Shown in pieces: positions 7,588-17,286 of a stretch of DNA of 64,000 bases. The notes under the pieces are model-generated. The model was not told the DNA's origin and did not search any database. It saw only the letters and a program-made list of their open reading frames with translations. The stretch lies in the NCBI GenBank assembly GCA_947447985.1, contig CANFLX010000012.1, positions 1 to 64,000 of the forward strand. Direction: 5' to 3'. Both the position numbers and the translations under genes were made by a program. Numbering within the stretch: position 1 is the first letter of the stretch; the number at the start of each line of letters is the position of its first letter. The DNA is from Comamonadaceae bacterium (lineage in GTDB: Bacteria; Pseudomonadota; Gammaproteobacteria; Burkholderiales; Burkholderiaceae_C).

Positions 7588-8553
7588 TTGGCCGCTGTTG
7601 CAGCCGTTGGTACTTCCTTTGCTCAAGTGACGATCACTGGCAGCCTGTCTGCCGCGACCCAAAAGAACCTGGCTGGCAGCTCTAAAGGCCTGGCCATGAC
7701 CGACAACACCTTGGTGGTTGGTCTTTCTGAAGACCTTGGTGGCGGCTTGAAGTTGTCTGCTTCGATGGTTATTGAAAACGACACCGCCCGCGGCACGTAC
7801 TGGGACCGCGGTGACCAAGTGGTTTCGCTGTCGTCGCCCTCCTATGTGCTGACCTTCGCGAACACCCGTTCCGGCGGCAACCAAGGCGCTGCGCTGGTCG
7901 CTCCGGCCAATTTGGCGGACGACCAATGGACCAGCAAAGTGATCACCCGCGAAGCCATTGACGTCGTTTCAGTCACCATTCCTTTCAGCACTTCGCTGTC
8001 TGCGTCTTACAAGTACATCGAAGGCAAAATCGGAACGGCGATCCCTGCAGCATTTGGAACCTCAGGTGTGGCGATTACGGACAGCTATGCAGGCGCGGCC
8101 ACCCCTGGCTCCGTCACCCAAGTACTGACCGGTAAATATTCGGCCAATGGCCTGACTGTTGTGGGTCAATTCAATTCGTCGAATTTCACTGACGCTCTGG
8201 CTGCTGCCACCGCCGCCGGCAACGGTGGAGTCAATACCCGCACAACGTCGACCGACCTGAGCGTTGTGTACAACGCGGGCGTCGCGACCATCGGTTTTGG
8301 TTATGACTCCCCCCGCCGCGGCAAGCCTGACTCTGATGCAGCTGCAACCCTGATCGGCCTGTCAGTGCCCTTCGGTGCCGCCACTGTGGGCGTGAACTGG
8401 GGCAAGCGTGACGTTGCTTCTTTCATGCAAGTCGCTGCCCAGTACGACCTGAGCAAGCGCACCAACGTGAACTTGTCTCTGGGTAACGACACCCAGTCCG
8501 GCACCAGCGGTACCAACGACCAGTACCGTCTGTCCTTGAACCACTCCTTCTAA
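7588..8553 (+). CDS. Gram-negative porin, second copy, lacking a normal start
   Basis: 321 residues from a TTG at 7588. The mature protein begins QVTITGSLSA and ends LSLNHSF, and the barrel is intact and conserved with porin 1. The signal peptide is the problem: the TTG start gives only the hydrophobic LAAVAAVGTSFA part without the basic N-region. Reading further back in frame gives AKNTIVTIYALAAVAAVG, a credible leader, but the only initiator-like codon before it is ATT at 7555, right after an in-frame TAA at 7552. No ribosome binding site is evident. It may use a rare start, be silent, or act as a recombination donor for porin 1. Confidence 0.75.
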   Translation: MAAVAAVGTSFAQVTITGSLSAATQKNLAGSSKGLAMTDNTLVVGLSEDLGGGLKLSASMVIENDTARGTYWDRGDQVVSLSSPSYVLTFANTRSGGNQGAALVAPANLADDQWTSKVITREAIDVVSVTIPFSTSLSASYKYIEGKIGTAIPAAFGTSGVAITDSYAGAATPGSVTQVLTGKYSANGLTVVGQFNSSNFTDALAAATAAGNGGVNTRTTSTDLSVVYNAGVATIGFGYDSPRRGKPDSDAAATLIGLSVPFGAATVGVNWGKRDVASFMQVAAQYDLSKRTNVNLSLGNDTQSGTSGTNDQYRLSLNHSF

Positions 8554-8595
8554 TTCCCGCGCTGGCCTGGTGCCAGTGTGAGAGTTTGAAAGTGC

Positions 8596-8632
8596 AAAAG
8601 CCCCCAGGCAGCCATGCCCGGGGGCTTTTTTT
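8596..8632. terminator. bidirectional rho-independent terminator between porin 2 and fur
   Basis: AAAAGCCCCCAGGC pairs with GCCCGGGGGCTTTTTTT across a short loop. Runs of A on one side and T on the other let it end both the plus-strand porin and the minus-strand fur gene (stop at 8643). It is nearly the same sequence as the hairpin at 4163-4198. Confidence 0.85.
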
Positions 8633-8642
8633 ATGGTGCTGC

Positions 8643-9080
8643 CTAACCTTGTAACTGCGCCCGATTGGGGCAATGTGCTTTGTTGCAGGTCACGTACAGG
8701 CTCAGGGCATGGTCGGTAATGGTGAAGCCTTTGAGCTTGGCCACTGCGTGTTGGCGCTGTTCGATCTCAGGGTCAAAAAATTCTTCGACCTGTCCGCAGT
8801 CGAGACAGACGATGTGGTCGTGGTGCTGGCCCTGGTTGAGTTCGTAGACCGATTTGCCTCCCTCGAACTGGCTGCGGGTCAGGATGCTGGCTTGCTCAAA
8901 CTGTGTCAGAACGCGGTAGACCGTGGCCAAGCCCACATCCGAGCGCTCCTGCAGCAAAACGCGGTACACATCCTCGGCAGACATGTGGCGCTGGCCGCTG
9001 CGCTGAAAAACTTCCAGAATTTTCAGGCGAGGAATGGTGGCTTTGAGCCCGGTGCTTTTGAGTTCGTCGATGTTGGTCAT
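8643..9080 (-). CDS. fur: ferric uptake regulator
   Basis: 145-residue Fe(II)-dependent repressor. A winged-helix N-terminus ([15 protein letters not shown], then [12 protein letters not shown] and [13 protein letters not shown]) leads to the metal-binding, dimerisation half with [16 protein letters not shown] and a second cysteine pair in [10 protein letters not shown]. Length and motifs are those of Fur rather than Zur or PerR. It is divergent from bamE with 62 bases between the starts, the arrangement I know from many beta- and gammaproteobacteria. Confidence 0.95.
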   Translation of the reverse strand: MTNIDELKSTGLKATIPRLKILEVFQRSGQRHMSAEDVYRVLLQERSDVGLATVYRVLTQFEQASILTRSQFEGGKSVYELNQGQHHDHIVCLDCGQVEEFFDPEIEQRQHAVAKLKGFTITDHALSLYVTCNKAHCPNRAQLQG

Positions 9081-9142
9081 GGCGTGGTCATCAAAGGGGG
9101 CAGGGCTACAATGCCACGATCTTACTGCTGCATTTTCTGTCT

Positions 9143-9697
9143 ATGAATCTCCACTTTTCTGTTCACCGCTGTGTGGCTGCCCTGGGCCTGGTGTCCGCTG
9201 CCTTGGCGCTGGTGGCCTGCAGCAGTCTGGACCGTGTGAGCCGGGCCGTGCCCGAGGTGGTCACACCTTACCGTATCGACATTGTTCAGGGCAACGTGGT
9301 TACCCGTGAACAGTTGGCAGCGTTGCAATTGGGTATGCCGCGCCCGCAGGTGCAGGCCATTTTGGGCACGCCCCTGCTGGTCAGCGCCTTCCATGCCCAG
9401 CGGTGGGATTACACCTTCACCTTGCAGAGCCAAGGTGTGCCCGCGCAGGAACGCCATGTCACGGTGTTCTTCAAGGAGGACCGACTGGACCGTATTGAAG
9501 CCGATCCGCTGCCCAGCGAGGCCGATTTTGTAGGCAGCTTGCGCAAGCGCCACGAACTTCCGCCCGGCAAATCCTTGCAAGCCAGTGATGCCGATTTGGC
9601 CAAATATCCACTACCCGCTGCCAAAGGCGTGGCGCCCGCGTTACCGATGCCGGGCGCGAGCAGCTACCCGCCCCTGGAGCCAGCAGCGCCCCAATAA
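9143..9697 (+). CDS. bamE: outer membrane protein assembly factor BamE
   Basis: 184-residue lipoprotein with lipobox LVAC, C26 being the acylated cysteine after a signal peptide. The SmpA/OmlA domain follows (VTREQLAALQLGMPRPQVQAILG, then a DYTF strand and VTVFFKEDRLDRIEADP). BamE is an accessory lipoprotein of the BAM complex that inserts beta-barrel proteins such as the two porins here. The C-terminal 60 residues are proline- and alanine-rich and likely unstructured. Confidence 0.93.
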   Translation: MNLHFSVHRCVAALGLVSAALALVACSSLDRVSRAVPEVVTPYRIDIVQGNVVTREQLAALQLGMPRPQVQAILGTPLLVSAFHAQRWDYTFTLQSQGVPAQERHVTVFFKEDRLDRIEADPLPSEADFVGSLRKRHELPPGKSLQASDADLAKYPLPAAKGVAPALPMPGASSYPPLEPAAPQ

Positions 9698-9724
9698 CCC
9701 GCCATGGATCACGGAGTCGTACGG

Positions 9725-10552
9725 ATGGTTCAGTTAACAAGCACAACAGGCGCCATCCCCGTCGCCATTGCCGGCGCCAGTGGGCGCATGGGCCACATGC
9801 TGGTCGAGGCGGTGCGCGCAGACAGCGACTTTGCGCTGGCCGGCGCCTTGGACGTCGCCAGCAGCCCATCCATCGGACAGGACGCAGGGGCTTATGCAGG
9901 CCAGACGACCGGCGTGCACATTACGGCCGATTTGCAAGAGGGCTTGGCTCAGAGCCAGGTACTGATCGACTTCACCCGCCCCGAAGGCACCATGGCCCAC
10001 TTGCAGGTTTGCCAAGCACTGGGCGTGGGCATGGTGATCGGCACCACTGGCTTTACTGAGGCGCAAAAGGCGCAGATCGCAGACGCCGCGCGGCACATCC
10101 CCATCATGATGGCGCCCAATATGAGCGTGGGCGTGAACGTGACCTTGAAGCTGCTGGAAATGGCCGCCAAGGCCTTGGCCACGGGTTACGACATTGAAAT
10201 CGTGGAAGCGCACCATCGCCACAAGGTTGACGCACCGTCAGGCACGGCGCTGAAGATGGGCGAGGTGATTGCCGGCGCGCTGGGACGCGACCTGAAAGAC
10301 TGCGCTGTGTATGCCCGCGAAGGCGTGACCGGGGAGCGCGACCCGTCGAGCATCGGTTTTGCCACGATCCGGGGCGGCGACATTGTGGGCGACCACACGG
10401 TGCTGTTTGCGGGCACGGGAGAGCGCATCGAGATCAGCCACAAGTCGTCGAGCCGCGCCACCTATGCCCAAGGCAGCCTGCGCGCTGTGCGCTTTTTGGC
10501 CACGCGCAAAAGCGGCCTCTATGACATGTTTGACGTGCTGGGCTTGAAATGA
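9725..10552 (+). CDS. dapB: 4-hydroxy-tetrahydrodipicolinate reductase
   Basis: NAD(P)H-dependent reductase of the diaminopimelate/lysine pathway. The N-terminal Rossmann motif is [14 protein letters not shown], and the catalytic and substrate-binding motif [19 protein letters not shown] is intact. The ATG at 9725 has GGAG about 10 bases upstream and is preferred to the ATG at 9704, which has none. The stop overlaps the exbB start (ATGA at 10549-10552), indicating translational coupling with the energy-transducing pair that follows. Confidence 0.95.
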   Translation: MVQLTSTTGAIPVAIAGASGRMGHMLVEAVRADSDFALAGALDVASSPSIGQDAGAYAGQTTGVHITADLQEGLAQSQVLIDFTRPEGTMAHLQVCQALGVGMVIGTTGFTEAQKAQIADAARHIPIMMAPNMSVGVNVTLKLLEMAAKALATGYDIEIVEAHHRHKVDAPSGTALKMGEVIAGALGRDLKDCAVYAREGVTGERDPSSIGFATIRGGDIVGDHTVLFAGTGERIEISHKSSSRATYAQGSLRAVRFLATRKSGLYDMFDVLGLK

Positions 10553-11259
10553 ATGCCATTGGCGGCATGGTGGCGCTGTTTCGTGGCGACATCGTGCACA
10601 ACGCGGTGGCCTTGTTGTTATTGGCCATGTCGGTGGGCAGCTGGGTGGTGATCGTGTGGAAAACATGGCTGTTGCGCCGCGCAGCCTACGATGTGGCGCG
10701 CAGTACCACCGCTTTTTGGCAGGCCAGCGATACCGACGCAGCCTTGGTCGCAGTCCAGGCTTTTGACCGCGGCGCCATGGTTCTGCCCTTGGTGCAGGCG
10801 GCACACAGCCAACTCGACGTGACCCGTGCCGGTCAGAGTCTGGGTGCGGCGGGTGATGCTGCATCCCAACTGACCCGTGTGTTGCGCGATGCATTGCAGT
10901 CGAGCTTGCGCAAACTTCAGTCGGGCCAGGTGTTGTTGGCGACCGTGGGTGCTGTCGCGCCCTTTGTCGGTCTGCTGGGCACCGTGTGGGGCATCTACCA
11001 CGCGCTTTTGACGATTGCCAGCGCTGGGCAGGTCAGTATCGACAAGATTGCAGGGCCGGTGGGTGAGTCCTTGATCATGACCGCTGCCGGCCTGGCTGTG
11101 GCCATTCCTGCCGTGCTGGGATTCAACTTGCTGGGCCGGATGATTGCCAGCTTGGAGGCCGACTTGGACGGCTTTGCCCGCGATGTGCGTGAGCTCATGG
11201 CCGTGCAGCACCATCAAAGCAGCGACTGGCGCGACGCTTCGATGCGTACAGGCTACTAA
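10549..11259 (+). CDS. exbB: MotA/TolQ/ExbB proton channel family protein
   Basis: 236-residue inner-membrane protein with three expected transmembrane segments: near residues 17-37, then about 125-150 ([26 protein letters not shown]), then about 170-190. The GLLGTVWGI motif is characteristic of ExbB/TolQ. It forms the proton channel with the next gene product and energises an outer-membrane process through a TonB- or TolA-like partner not present in this window. Placement between dapB and leuS does not decide between ExbB and TolQ; the lack of Tol-Pal genes favours ExbB. Confidence 0.88.
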   Translation: MNAIGGMVALFRGDIVHNAVALLLLAMSVGSWVVIVWKTWLLRRAAYDVARSTTAFWQASDTDAALVAVQAFDRGAMVLPLVQAAHSQLDVTRAGQSLGAAGDAASQLTRVLRDALQSSLRKLQSGQVLLATVGAVAPFVGLLGTVWGIYHALLTIASAGQVSIDKIAGPVGESLIMTAAGLAVAIPAVLGFNLLGRMIASLEADLDGFARDVRELMAVQHHQSSDWRDASMRTGY

Positions 11260-11264
11260 AGGCC

Positions 11265-11684
11265 ATGGCTTTCGGTCGCATGGATCGTTCGCCGAGCACG
11301 GCGCCCATGGGCGAGATCAATATGACTCCGCTGATTGACGTGATGCTGGTGCTGCTGGTGATCTTCATCATTACTGCGCCTCTGCTGGTCAACGCCGTGA
11401 AGGTCGATTTGCCCCACGCCAATGCGCCGTCGACGGTGGACACCCGCGCACCGACACTGGCGGTGGCGATTGACAAAGACGGCAACGTGTATGTGCGCGA
11501 CCAGATCGTGGCGGGGGAGGCGCTAGACGGTGCGCTGCGTCAGGCCGCCGCCACCCATGCCCAGACCGAAGTACAGCTGCGCGCCGACCGCGCGGTGCCC
11601 TATGGCCGGGTGCTGGAATTCATGGCGCAGGCCAACCGCGCGGGGCTGAGCCGGGTCGGTTTCGTGTCCCAGGCCAGCGAATAA
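11265..11684 (+). CDS. exbD: biopolymer transport protein ExbD/TolR family
   Basis: 139 residues: a short cytoplasmic N-terminus, one transmembrane helix containing the essential aspartate D25 (INMTPLIDVMLVLLVIFII), and a periplasmic domain (TLAVAIDKDGNVYVRD and later VQLRADRAVPYGRVLEFM). It starts 5 bases after exbB and is the other half of the proton-driven motor. Confidence 0.92.
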   Translation: MAFGRMDRSPSTAPMGEINMTPLIDVMLVLLVIFIITAPLLVNAVKVDLPHANAPSTVDTRAPTLAVAIDKDGNVYVRDQIVAGEALDGALRQAAATHAQTEVQLRADRAVPYGRVLEFMAQANRAGLSRVGFVSQASE

Positions 11685-11759
11685 AGCCGCACCCGCTTGC
11701 TGGCGCTCAGGCGGCAGGCCCACGGCCTAAAATGGGCGGGATTCCCTTCAAGACCCCCC

Positions 11760-14474
11760 ATGCAAGACAAGTACCAACACACTGCCATTGAGCAAGCGGC
11801 CCGCGACCATTGGGCCCAGCCCCTGTGGAACGGCCACGAGGCCTACCGCGTCACCGAAGACCAGTCCAAGCCCAAGTTTTACGCGTGCTCCATGCTGCCC
11901 TACCCCAGCGGCAAGCTGCACATGGGCCATGTGCGCAACTACACCATCAACGACATGCTCTCGCGCTACCTGCGCATGAAGGGCTACAACGTGCTCATGC
12001 CCATGGGCTGGGATGCCTTTGGCCTGCCCGCAGAAAACGCCGCGCTCAAAAACGGTGTGCCGCCTGCCAAGTGGACGTTTGAGAACATTGCCCACATGAA
12101 GCAGCAAATGCTGGCCATGGGCCTGGCCATTGACTGGAGCCGCGAGGTCGCCACCTGCGACCCCAGCTACTACCAGTGGAACCAGTGGCTCTTCTTAAAG
12201 ATGCTGGAAAAAGGCATTGCCTACCGCAAAACCCAGGTTGTGAACTGGGACCCGGTGGACCAAACCGTGCTGGCCAACGAGCAGGTGATTGACGGGCGTG
12301 GCTGGCGCACCGGTGCCTTGGTTGAAAAGCGCGAGATCCCCGGCTACTACCTCAAGATCACCGACTACGCCCAAGAGCTGCTGGGCCAGGTGCAGACCGG
12401 ATTGCCCGGCTGGCCCGAGCGCGTCAAGCTGATGCAGGAAAACTGGATTGGCAAGAGCGAGGGCGTGCGCTTTGCGTTCCCGCACGCTATCCAGGGTGCC
12501 GATGGCGCCTTGATTGACGACGGCAAGATGTTTGTCTTCACCACCCGCGTGGACACCATCATGGGCGTGACTTTTTGCGCGGTAGCGCCAGAGCATCCAT
12601 TGGCTGCACATGCCGCTGCCAGCAACCCGGCTTTGGCCGCCTTCATTGAAGAATGCCAAAAGGGCGGCACCACCGAGGCCGAACTCGCGGTCAAAGAAAA
12701 AGCCGGTATGGCCACGGGCCTGTCGGTCACCCACCCGCTCACCGGCCAGCCGGTGCCAGTGTGGGTGGGCAACTACGTGCTCATGGGCTATGGCGACGGT
12801 GCCGTGATGGGTGTGCCCGCGCACGACGAGCGCGACTTTGCCTTTGCGCTGAAATATGCACTGCCGATCACCCAAGTGGTGGCGGTGGACAAAGCGGGCG
12901 CGTTCGACGCGACCCAGTGGCACGACTGGTACGCCGAAAAAGGCGCGGGCCGCGCGGTCAACTCCGGCCAATACGACGGACTCACGTTCCAAGCCTGCGT
13001 AGACGCAGTGGCTGCAGACTTGAGCGCCCAAGGCCTGGGTGAGAAAAAAACCACCTGGCGTTTGCGCGACTGGGGCGTGAGCCGCCAGCGCTACTGGGGC
13101 ACACCGATTCCCATCATCCATTGCGAAGAGCATGGTGCGGTGCCGGTGCCTGAAAAAGACCTGCCCGTGGTACTGCCGCTGGACTGCATTCCCGACGGCT
13201 CGGGCAACCCGCTGAACAAGCACGAGGGCTTTCATGCGGGCGTGACCTGCCCGGTCTGCGGCAAGGCCGCGCGGCGCGAAACCGACACCATGGACACCTT
13301 TGTCGATTCGAGCTGGTACTTCATGCGCTACTGCGACCCGCACAACGCACAGCAGATGGTGGGCGCAGGCACGGCCTACTGGATGCGCGACGCCGGTGGC
13401 GGCAGCGGCGGCAGCGGCATGGACCAGTACATCGGTGGCATTGAGCACGCCATCCTGCACCTCTTGTATGCGCGCTTCTGGACCAAGGTGATGCGTGACA
13501 TCGGGCTGGTCACCATCGACGAGCCCTTTACCAAATTGCTCACCCAGGGCATGGTGCTGAACCACATTTATTCCCGCCGCACCGACAAGGGCGCCAAAGA
13601 ATATTTCTGGCCGCAGGACGTGGAGCATGTGCTCGATGCGACTGGCAAAGTGGTGGGTGCACGCCTGATCAAAGCGGTGGGTGACCTGCCCGTGGGCACC
13701 GCCATCGACTACGAGGGCGTGGGCACCATGTCCAAGTCCAAAAACAACGGCGTGGATCCGCAGGATCTGATTGAAAAATACGGCGCAGACACCGCCCGCC
13801 TGTACACCATGTTCACCGCGCCGCCCGAGGCCACCCTGGAGTGGAACGACGGTGGTGTGGAAGGCAGCTACCGCTTTTTGCGCCGCGTCTGGAACTTTGG
13901 CTACAAACTCTCCGGGCTCGACCTGGCCGCTGCACGCGCCGCAGGCCCGGTGTCTGCCCTGACCCTGTCCAAAGACGCCAAAGCGCTGCGGCTGGAGTTG
14001 CACACCGTGCTCAAGCAGGTGGACTACGACTACCAGCGCATGCAATACAACACCGTGGTCTCGGGCGCCATGAAGATGATCAACGCTTTGGACGACTTCA
14101 AGCCCACCGGCGGCGCTGCCGACGTGGCGGTGTTGCTCGAAGGCTTTGGCATCTTGCTGCGCTGTCTGTATCCCGCCACGCCGCACCTGGCACACGCGCT
14201 GTGGGTGGAGCTGGGCTATGCGGCAGCGCAGGGCGACCTGCTTGACGCCGCCTGGCCGCAGGTGGACGCAGGCGCCTTGGTGCAAGACGAGGTGGAACTG
14301 GTGCTGCAAATCAACGGCAAATTGCGCGGCTCGGTGGTCGTGCCCTCGGGTGCGAGCAAAGAGGCGATTGAGGCATTGGCGTTGGCCAGCCCGACACTGG
14401 TCGCGTTTGCCGCAGGCGCAACGCCGAAAAAGGTGATTGTGGTGCCAGGCCGCTTGGTCAATGTGGTGTTGTAA
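11760..14474 (+). CDS. leuS: leucyl-tRNA synthetase
   Basis: 904-residue class I aminoacyl-tRNA synthetase. Signature motifs are HMGH at 54-57 ([11 protein letters not shown]) and a KMSKS-type loop, [15 protein letters not shown]. The CP1 editing domain lies between them and contains the threonine-rich and VPAHDERDF motifs used to clear mischarged tRNA. The ATG at 11760 ([14 protein letters not shown]) matches the family start; the open frame upstream is not conserved-looking. It sits about 75 bases after exbD and is followed closely by lptE. Confidence 0.97.
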   Translation: MQDKYQHTAIEQAARDHWAQPLWNGHEAYRVTEDQSKPKFYACSMLPYPSGKLHMGHVRNYTINDMLSRYLRMKGYNVLMPMGWDAFGLPAENAALKNGVPPAKWTFENIAHMKQQMLAMGLAIDWSREVATCDPSYYQWNQWLFLKMLEKGIAYRKTQVVNWDPVDQTVLANEQVIDGRGWRTGALVEKREIPGYYLKITDYAQELLGQVQTGLPGWPERVKLMQENWIGKSEGVRFAFPHAIQGADGALIDDGKMFVFTTRVDTIMGVTFCAVAPEHPLAAHAAASNPALAAFIEECQKGGTTEAELAVKEKAGMATGLSVTHPLTGQPVPVWVGNYVLMGYGDGAVMGVPAHDERDFAFALKYALPITQVVAVDKAGAFDATQWHDWYAEKGAGRAVNSGQYDGLTFQACVDAVAADLSAQGLGEKKTTWRLRDWGVSRQRYWGTPIPIIHCEEHGAVPVPEKDLPVVLPLDCIPDGSGNPLNKHEGFHAGVTCPVCGKAARRETDTMDTFVDSSWYFMRYCDPHNAQQMVGAGTAYWMRDAGGGSGGSGMDQYIGGIEHAILHLLYARFWTKVMRDIGLVTIDEPFTKLLTQGMVLNHIYSRRTDKGAKEYFWPQDVEHVLDATGKVVGARLIKAVGDLPVGTAIDYEGVGTMSKSKNNGVDPQDLIEKYGADTARLYTMFTAPPEATLEWNDGGVEGSYRFLRRVWNFGYKLSGLDLAAARAAGPVSALTLSKDAKALRLELHTVLKQVDYDYQRMQYNTVVSGAMKMINALDDFKPTGGAADVAVLLEGFGILLRCLYPATPHLAHALWVELGYAAAQGDLLDAAWPQVDAGALVQDEVELVLQINGKLRGSVVVPSGASKEAIEALALASPTLVAFAAGATPKKVIVVPGRLVNVVL

Positions 14475-14492
14475 ATCCCAAGTCACCTTCCC

Positions 14493-15038
14493 ATGCGCCA
14501 CGCCAACCAGACCCGTTTGAACTGCAAGTCCAGCCCGCTGCGACGCACGGGTGTGTTGCTGGGTTTGACGGTGACGCTGGCCTTGTCAGCTTGCGGCTTT
14601 GCCTTGCGCAACAGCCAAAACTTTGCGTTTGAGACCGTGGCGGTGACGCCGGAAAAAGGCACGGGCGTGGCGGCTGAGCTCGCGCGCACCTTCGGCGCCA
14701 AGCTGCGCCCGCTGGTGCCCGGCGCCGAGAGTCTCGCTCCCGATGCGGTGGTGGATATCCTGGAGGAGGCGCGCGAGAAGGCGGTCGCTGGCGTCAACGC
14801 TTCGGGCCAGGTGCGCGAATTTCAGTTGCGGCTGCGCGTGCGCTTTCGTCTGCGCACACCGGCCGGTGTGGAACTGATCGCCCCCACGACGGTGACGCTG
14901 CAGCGCGACATGAGCTACAGCGAATCTGCGGCGCTGGCCAAAGAGGCCGAAGAGCGCATGCTGTACCGCGACATGCAGACTGACGCCGTGCAGCAGCTGG
15001 TGCGCCGTTTGGCTGCCGTCAAAACCCTGGCGCCCTGA
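14493..15038 (+). CDS. lptE: LPS-assembly lipoprotein LptE
   Basis: 181-residue outer-membrane lipoprotein with lipobox LSAC and acylated cysteine C34, followed by GFALRNSQNFAFETVAV, the LptE/RlpB start pattern. It plugs the LptD barrel and delivers lipopolysaccharide to the cell surface. It lies between leuS and holA, the canonical position in proteobacteria, which supports the call despite weak sequence conservation in this family. Confidence 0.92.
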   Translation: MRHANQTRLNCKSSPLRRTGVLLGLTVTLALSACGFALRNSQNFAFETVAVTPEKGTGVAAELARTFGAKLRPLVPGAESLAPDAVVDILEEAREKAVAGVNASGQVREFQLRLRVRFRLRTPAGVELIAPTTVTLQRDMSYSESAALAKEAEERMLYRDMQTDAVQQLVRRLAAVKTLAP

Positions 15039-15049
15039 GCGCGTAAGCC

Positions 15050-16147
15050 ATGCAAATTGCCCCGCTGCAGCTTGGCCGGCACCTCGAGCGCGGGCTCAAA
15101 AGCCTGTACACCCTGCACGGCGACGAGCCCTTGTTGCAGCTCGAGGCGCTGGACGCCCTGCGTGCCCACGCCCGCACCCAGGGCTTTAGCGAGCGCAGCG
15201 CCCACACTGTGGCGGGCGCCCACTTTGACTGGAGCGAGGTACTGGCGGCGCTAGGCAGCCTGAGCCTGTTTGCCGACAAGCAAATTATCGAAATTCGCAT
15301 TCCCAGCGGCAAGCCGGGCAAGGAGGGCAGTGCCGCCCTGCAGCAAATCGCCGAGCAGTCGCAGGGCAACGACAGCACGCTCACCGTCGTCCTGCTGCCG
15401 CGGCTGGACAAAGCCACCAAGTCCAGCGCTTGGTTCATGGCCCTCGAGAACTTTGGCGTGACCTTGCAAGTGGAGCCGGTGGAGCGCCAGGCGCTGCCGC
15501 AGTGGATTGCCCAGCGCCTGGGCGCGCAGGGCCAACGGGTGGCTGCCGGTCTGGAAGGTCAACACACGCTGCAATTTTTCGCCGACCGGGTCGAGGGCAA
15601 CCTGCTTGCTGCACACCAGGAGATTCAAAAACTCGCCCTCTTGCATCCGCCTACGCCTGCCAATGACAGTGTGCTGACGCTGGAGCAAGTCGAGGCGGCC
15701 GTGCTCAACGTGGCACGCTACGACGTGTTCAAACTCTCCGAGGCGGTGCTGGCGGGCCAGGCGCTGCGGGTGCAGCACATGCTGGACGGCCTGCAAGCCG
15801 AGGGCGAGGCCGAGGTGCTGGTGCACTACACCCTGGCCGAAGACATTCGCGCCCTCAAGCGCGTCAAAGACGCCATCGGCCAAGGCCGCCCGCTGCCCAT
15901 GGCGCTGCGCGAAAACCGCATCTGGGGCGCCAAAGAGCGCCTGTTTGAACGGGTGCTGCCGCGCATCAGCGCAGCACAAGTGGCTGAGCTGCTGCACGCC
16001 GCCCAGCGGGTGGACGGCATCGTCAAAGGGCTCAAGCAAGCCGACTGGCCCACCGACGGTTGGCAGGCGCTGCACCGCTTGGCGCAGCAGCTGTGTGCGC
16101 TGTGTGCCACGGGGAGCGGCGCAGCCAGCCAGCCCCAGCGGCGCTAA
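15050..16147 (+). CDS. holA: DNA polymerase III subunit delta
   Basis: 365-residue clamp-loader subunit that opens the beta sliding clamp. The N-terminal domain LYTLHGDEPLLQLEALDALR and SLFADKQIIEIRIPSGKPGKEG are typical, as is the later FADRVEGNLLAAHQEIQKLALL block preceding the collar domain. It starts 11 bases after lptE. The C-terminal tail beyond LCALCATG is low-complexity. It is the last core gene before the pilin cluster. Confidence 0.96.
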   Translation: MQIAPLQLGRHLERGLKSLYTLHGDEPLLQLEALDALRAHARTQGFSERSAHTVAGAHFDWSEVLAALGSLSLFADKQIIEIRIPSGKPGKEGSAALQQIAEQSQGNDSTLTVVLLPRLDKATKSSAWFMALENFGVTLQVEPVERQALPQWIAQRLGAQGQRVAAGLEGQHTLQFFADRVEGNLLAAHQEIQKLALLHPPTPANDSVLTLEQVEAAVLNVARYDVFKLSEAVLAGQALRVQHMLDGLQAEGEAEVLVHYTLAEDIRALKRVKDAIGQGRPLPMALRENRIWGAKERLFERVLPRISAAQVAELLHAAQRVDGIVKGLKQADWPTDGWQALHRLAQQLCALCATGSGAASQPQRR

Positions 16148-16240
16148 GCAAACGAGGAAATTAAATCACTTCCCTTTTTTCGCCATATAAATTGCAATTT
16201 TGAGTACTATGATGAATAATTAAAAATTTAATACTTTGCA
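16148..16240 (+). promoter_or_regulatory. AT-rich promoter region of the minor-pilin cluster
   Basis: A 93-base, strongly AT-rich gap separates holA from the first pilin gene in an otherwise GC-rich window. TTGCAA at 16192-16197 and AATAAT at 16215-16220 are 17 bases apart and could be a sigma70-type promoter, though both boxes are weak. No hairpin terminator for holA is seen. Confidence 0.45.
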
Positions 16241-16771
16241 ATGTTTCAACTCGATGTTTTGATTTGGCTTGAATGCGCAACGGCCTTTCGGCGAGTGCGC
16301 GCACAGGGCTTCACCATGATTGAGCTGATGATGACCCTCGCTGTGGTGTCAATTTTGGCAGCTGTTGCGGTGCCAAGCTACAAAAGCTATATCGCCAAAA
16401 GCAGGGTCCACGGGGCCAAGGGGGATGTGATGGGCATGTCTTTGGCGATGGAGCGGGCTTATCAAAAAAAGTTGGCCTATCCCGCGTACGGCACTTGTGG
16501 CGTTTCGGACCAGGCCGTTGCGGCCTTACCGGCCAGTCGCACCCCCGCGACACTGAAAGATGAATTTTCGGGATGGCTTCCGACCCAATCAGACGCCTTC
16601 CAGTACTCGGTTCAATCGGACACGCGTACCGCAAGCCTGTGCGGCAATCTCTATGGGTACGCGGTGGTTGCCACCGCCAACAACGGATTCGGGCTCGACG
16701 GGTGTGTCTTGACGCTTCAGGGCACAGGCGAACGCACGGCGACCGCCGCCTGCGGTTTTACGGCCTGGTGA
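16241..16771 (+). CDS. type IV pilin-like protein (PilE/PilA type)
   Basis: 176 residues. A type III prepilin signal AQG|FTMIELMMTLAVVSILAAVAVPSY has the glycine at 23 and glutamate at +5, followed by the long hydrophobic helix. C-terminal cysteines (CGNLYGYAV, DGCVLTL, AACGFTAW) suggest a disulfide-bounded D-region. The 23-residue leader from the ATG at 16241 is long for type IVa; a GTG at 16295 would give the shorter leader MRAQG. First gene of a six-gene run, so it is probably a minor pilin rather than the main fibre subunit. Confidence 0.85.
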   Translation: MFQLDVLIWLECATAFRRVRAQGFTMIELMMTLAVVSILAAVAVPSYKSYIAKSRVHGAKGDVMGMSLAMERAYQKKLAYPAYGTCGVSDQAVAALPASRTPATLKDEFSGWLPTQSDAFQYSVQSDTRTASLCGNLYGYAVVATANNGFGLDGCVLTLQGTGERTATAACGFTAW

Positions 16772-16774
16772 TGT

Positions 16775-17278
16775 ATGAAACAGGCGAACAGGCCTTTCCC
16801 ATGCGCGCGCAGCGAGTGCGGCCTGACCCTGATTGAGCAGTTGATAATCATGTTTGTCCTGGCCCTGTTGGTGCGCGTGGCCTTGCCCAGTTACCAGGTC
16901 TATACCAAACGGCCCATCATCAACGCCGCCCAACAAGATTTGATCCGCATGGCGGCGGCGCTGCAGGCCAACAGCTTTGAGAAAAGCCTCAGCTTGCCCA
17001 ATACCTCGGGTTATGTCCTGGTGCCTGCACTGCCCGCGTCCCGAACCCTGGGAACACAAGCGTCAGATTTTGCGGGCTGGCAGCCGACTCAGGGTGCCAA
17101 ATTTAACTATTCCGCCTCGTCGAGCAGCAATGCGACTTTGCTGGCTTTCACGGTGCGCGCAAGCAGCACGCAGGCCGGCATTCTGCCGACCAGTTGTGTC
17201 ATGGATCTGCGCTGGTCGGCTGCTTCGGGTGCGTATGCCCGCACCGCAAGTGCAGGCTGCGGCTTTACAAGTTGGTGA
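16775..17278 (+). CDS. type IV pilin-like protein with divergent processing site
   Basis: 167 residues. The prepilin site reads SECG|LTLIEQLIIMFVLALLVRVALPSY: leucine replaces the usual phenylalanine at +1 while glutamate at +5 is kept. The C-terminus ends SAGCGFTSW, echoing AACGFTAW of the preceding pilin, so the two are tandem paralogues. The start overlaps nothing but lies only 3 bases after the previous stop. Its likely substrate is the inner-membrane prepilin peptidase PilD encoded elsewhere. Confidence 0.82.
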   Translation: MKQANRPFPCARSECGLTLIEQLIIMFVLALLVRVALPSYQVYTKRPIINAAQQDLIRMAAALQANSFEKSLSLPNTSGYVLVPALPASRTLGTQASDFAGWQPTQGAKFNYSASSSSNATLLAFTVRASSTQAGILPTSCVMDLRWSAASGAYARTASAGCGFTSW

Positions 17279-17286
17279 GCGCGTCG

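Larger units (their letters stand above)
7585..8632. repeat. right arm of porin inverted repeat
   Basis: Inverted homologue of 4163-5200, comprising porin gene 2 from the middle of its signal peptide, the 3' untranslated region and the terminator. Homology to the left arm starts abruptly at 7585. Confidence 0.8.

Noticed and set aside
7546-7589. ATGCATT repeats at 7546-7552 and 7583-7589 as recombinase attachment sites
   Set aside because: Seven bases is too short to be convincing, and no matching copy was seen at the other end of the recombinase gene.
12195-14501. 768-codon open frame antisense to leuS
   Set aside because: The plus-strand frame is an unmistakable leucyl-tRNA synthetase. 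The antisense translation is His/Gln/Val-rich with no domain pattern.
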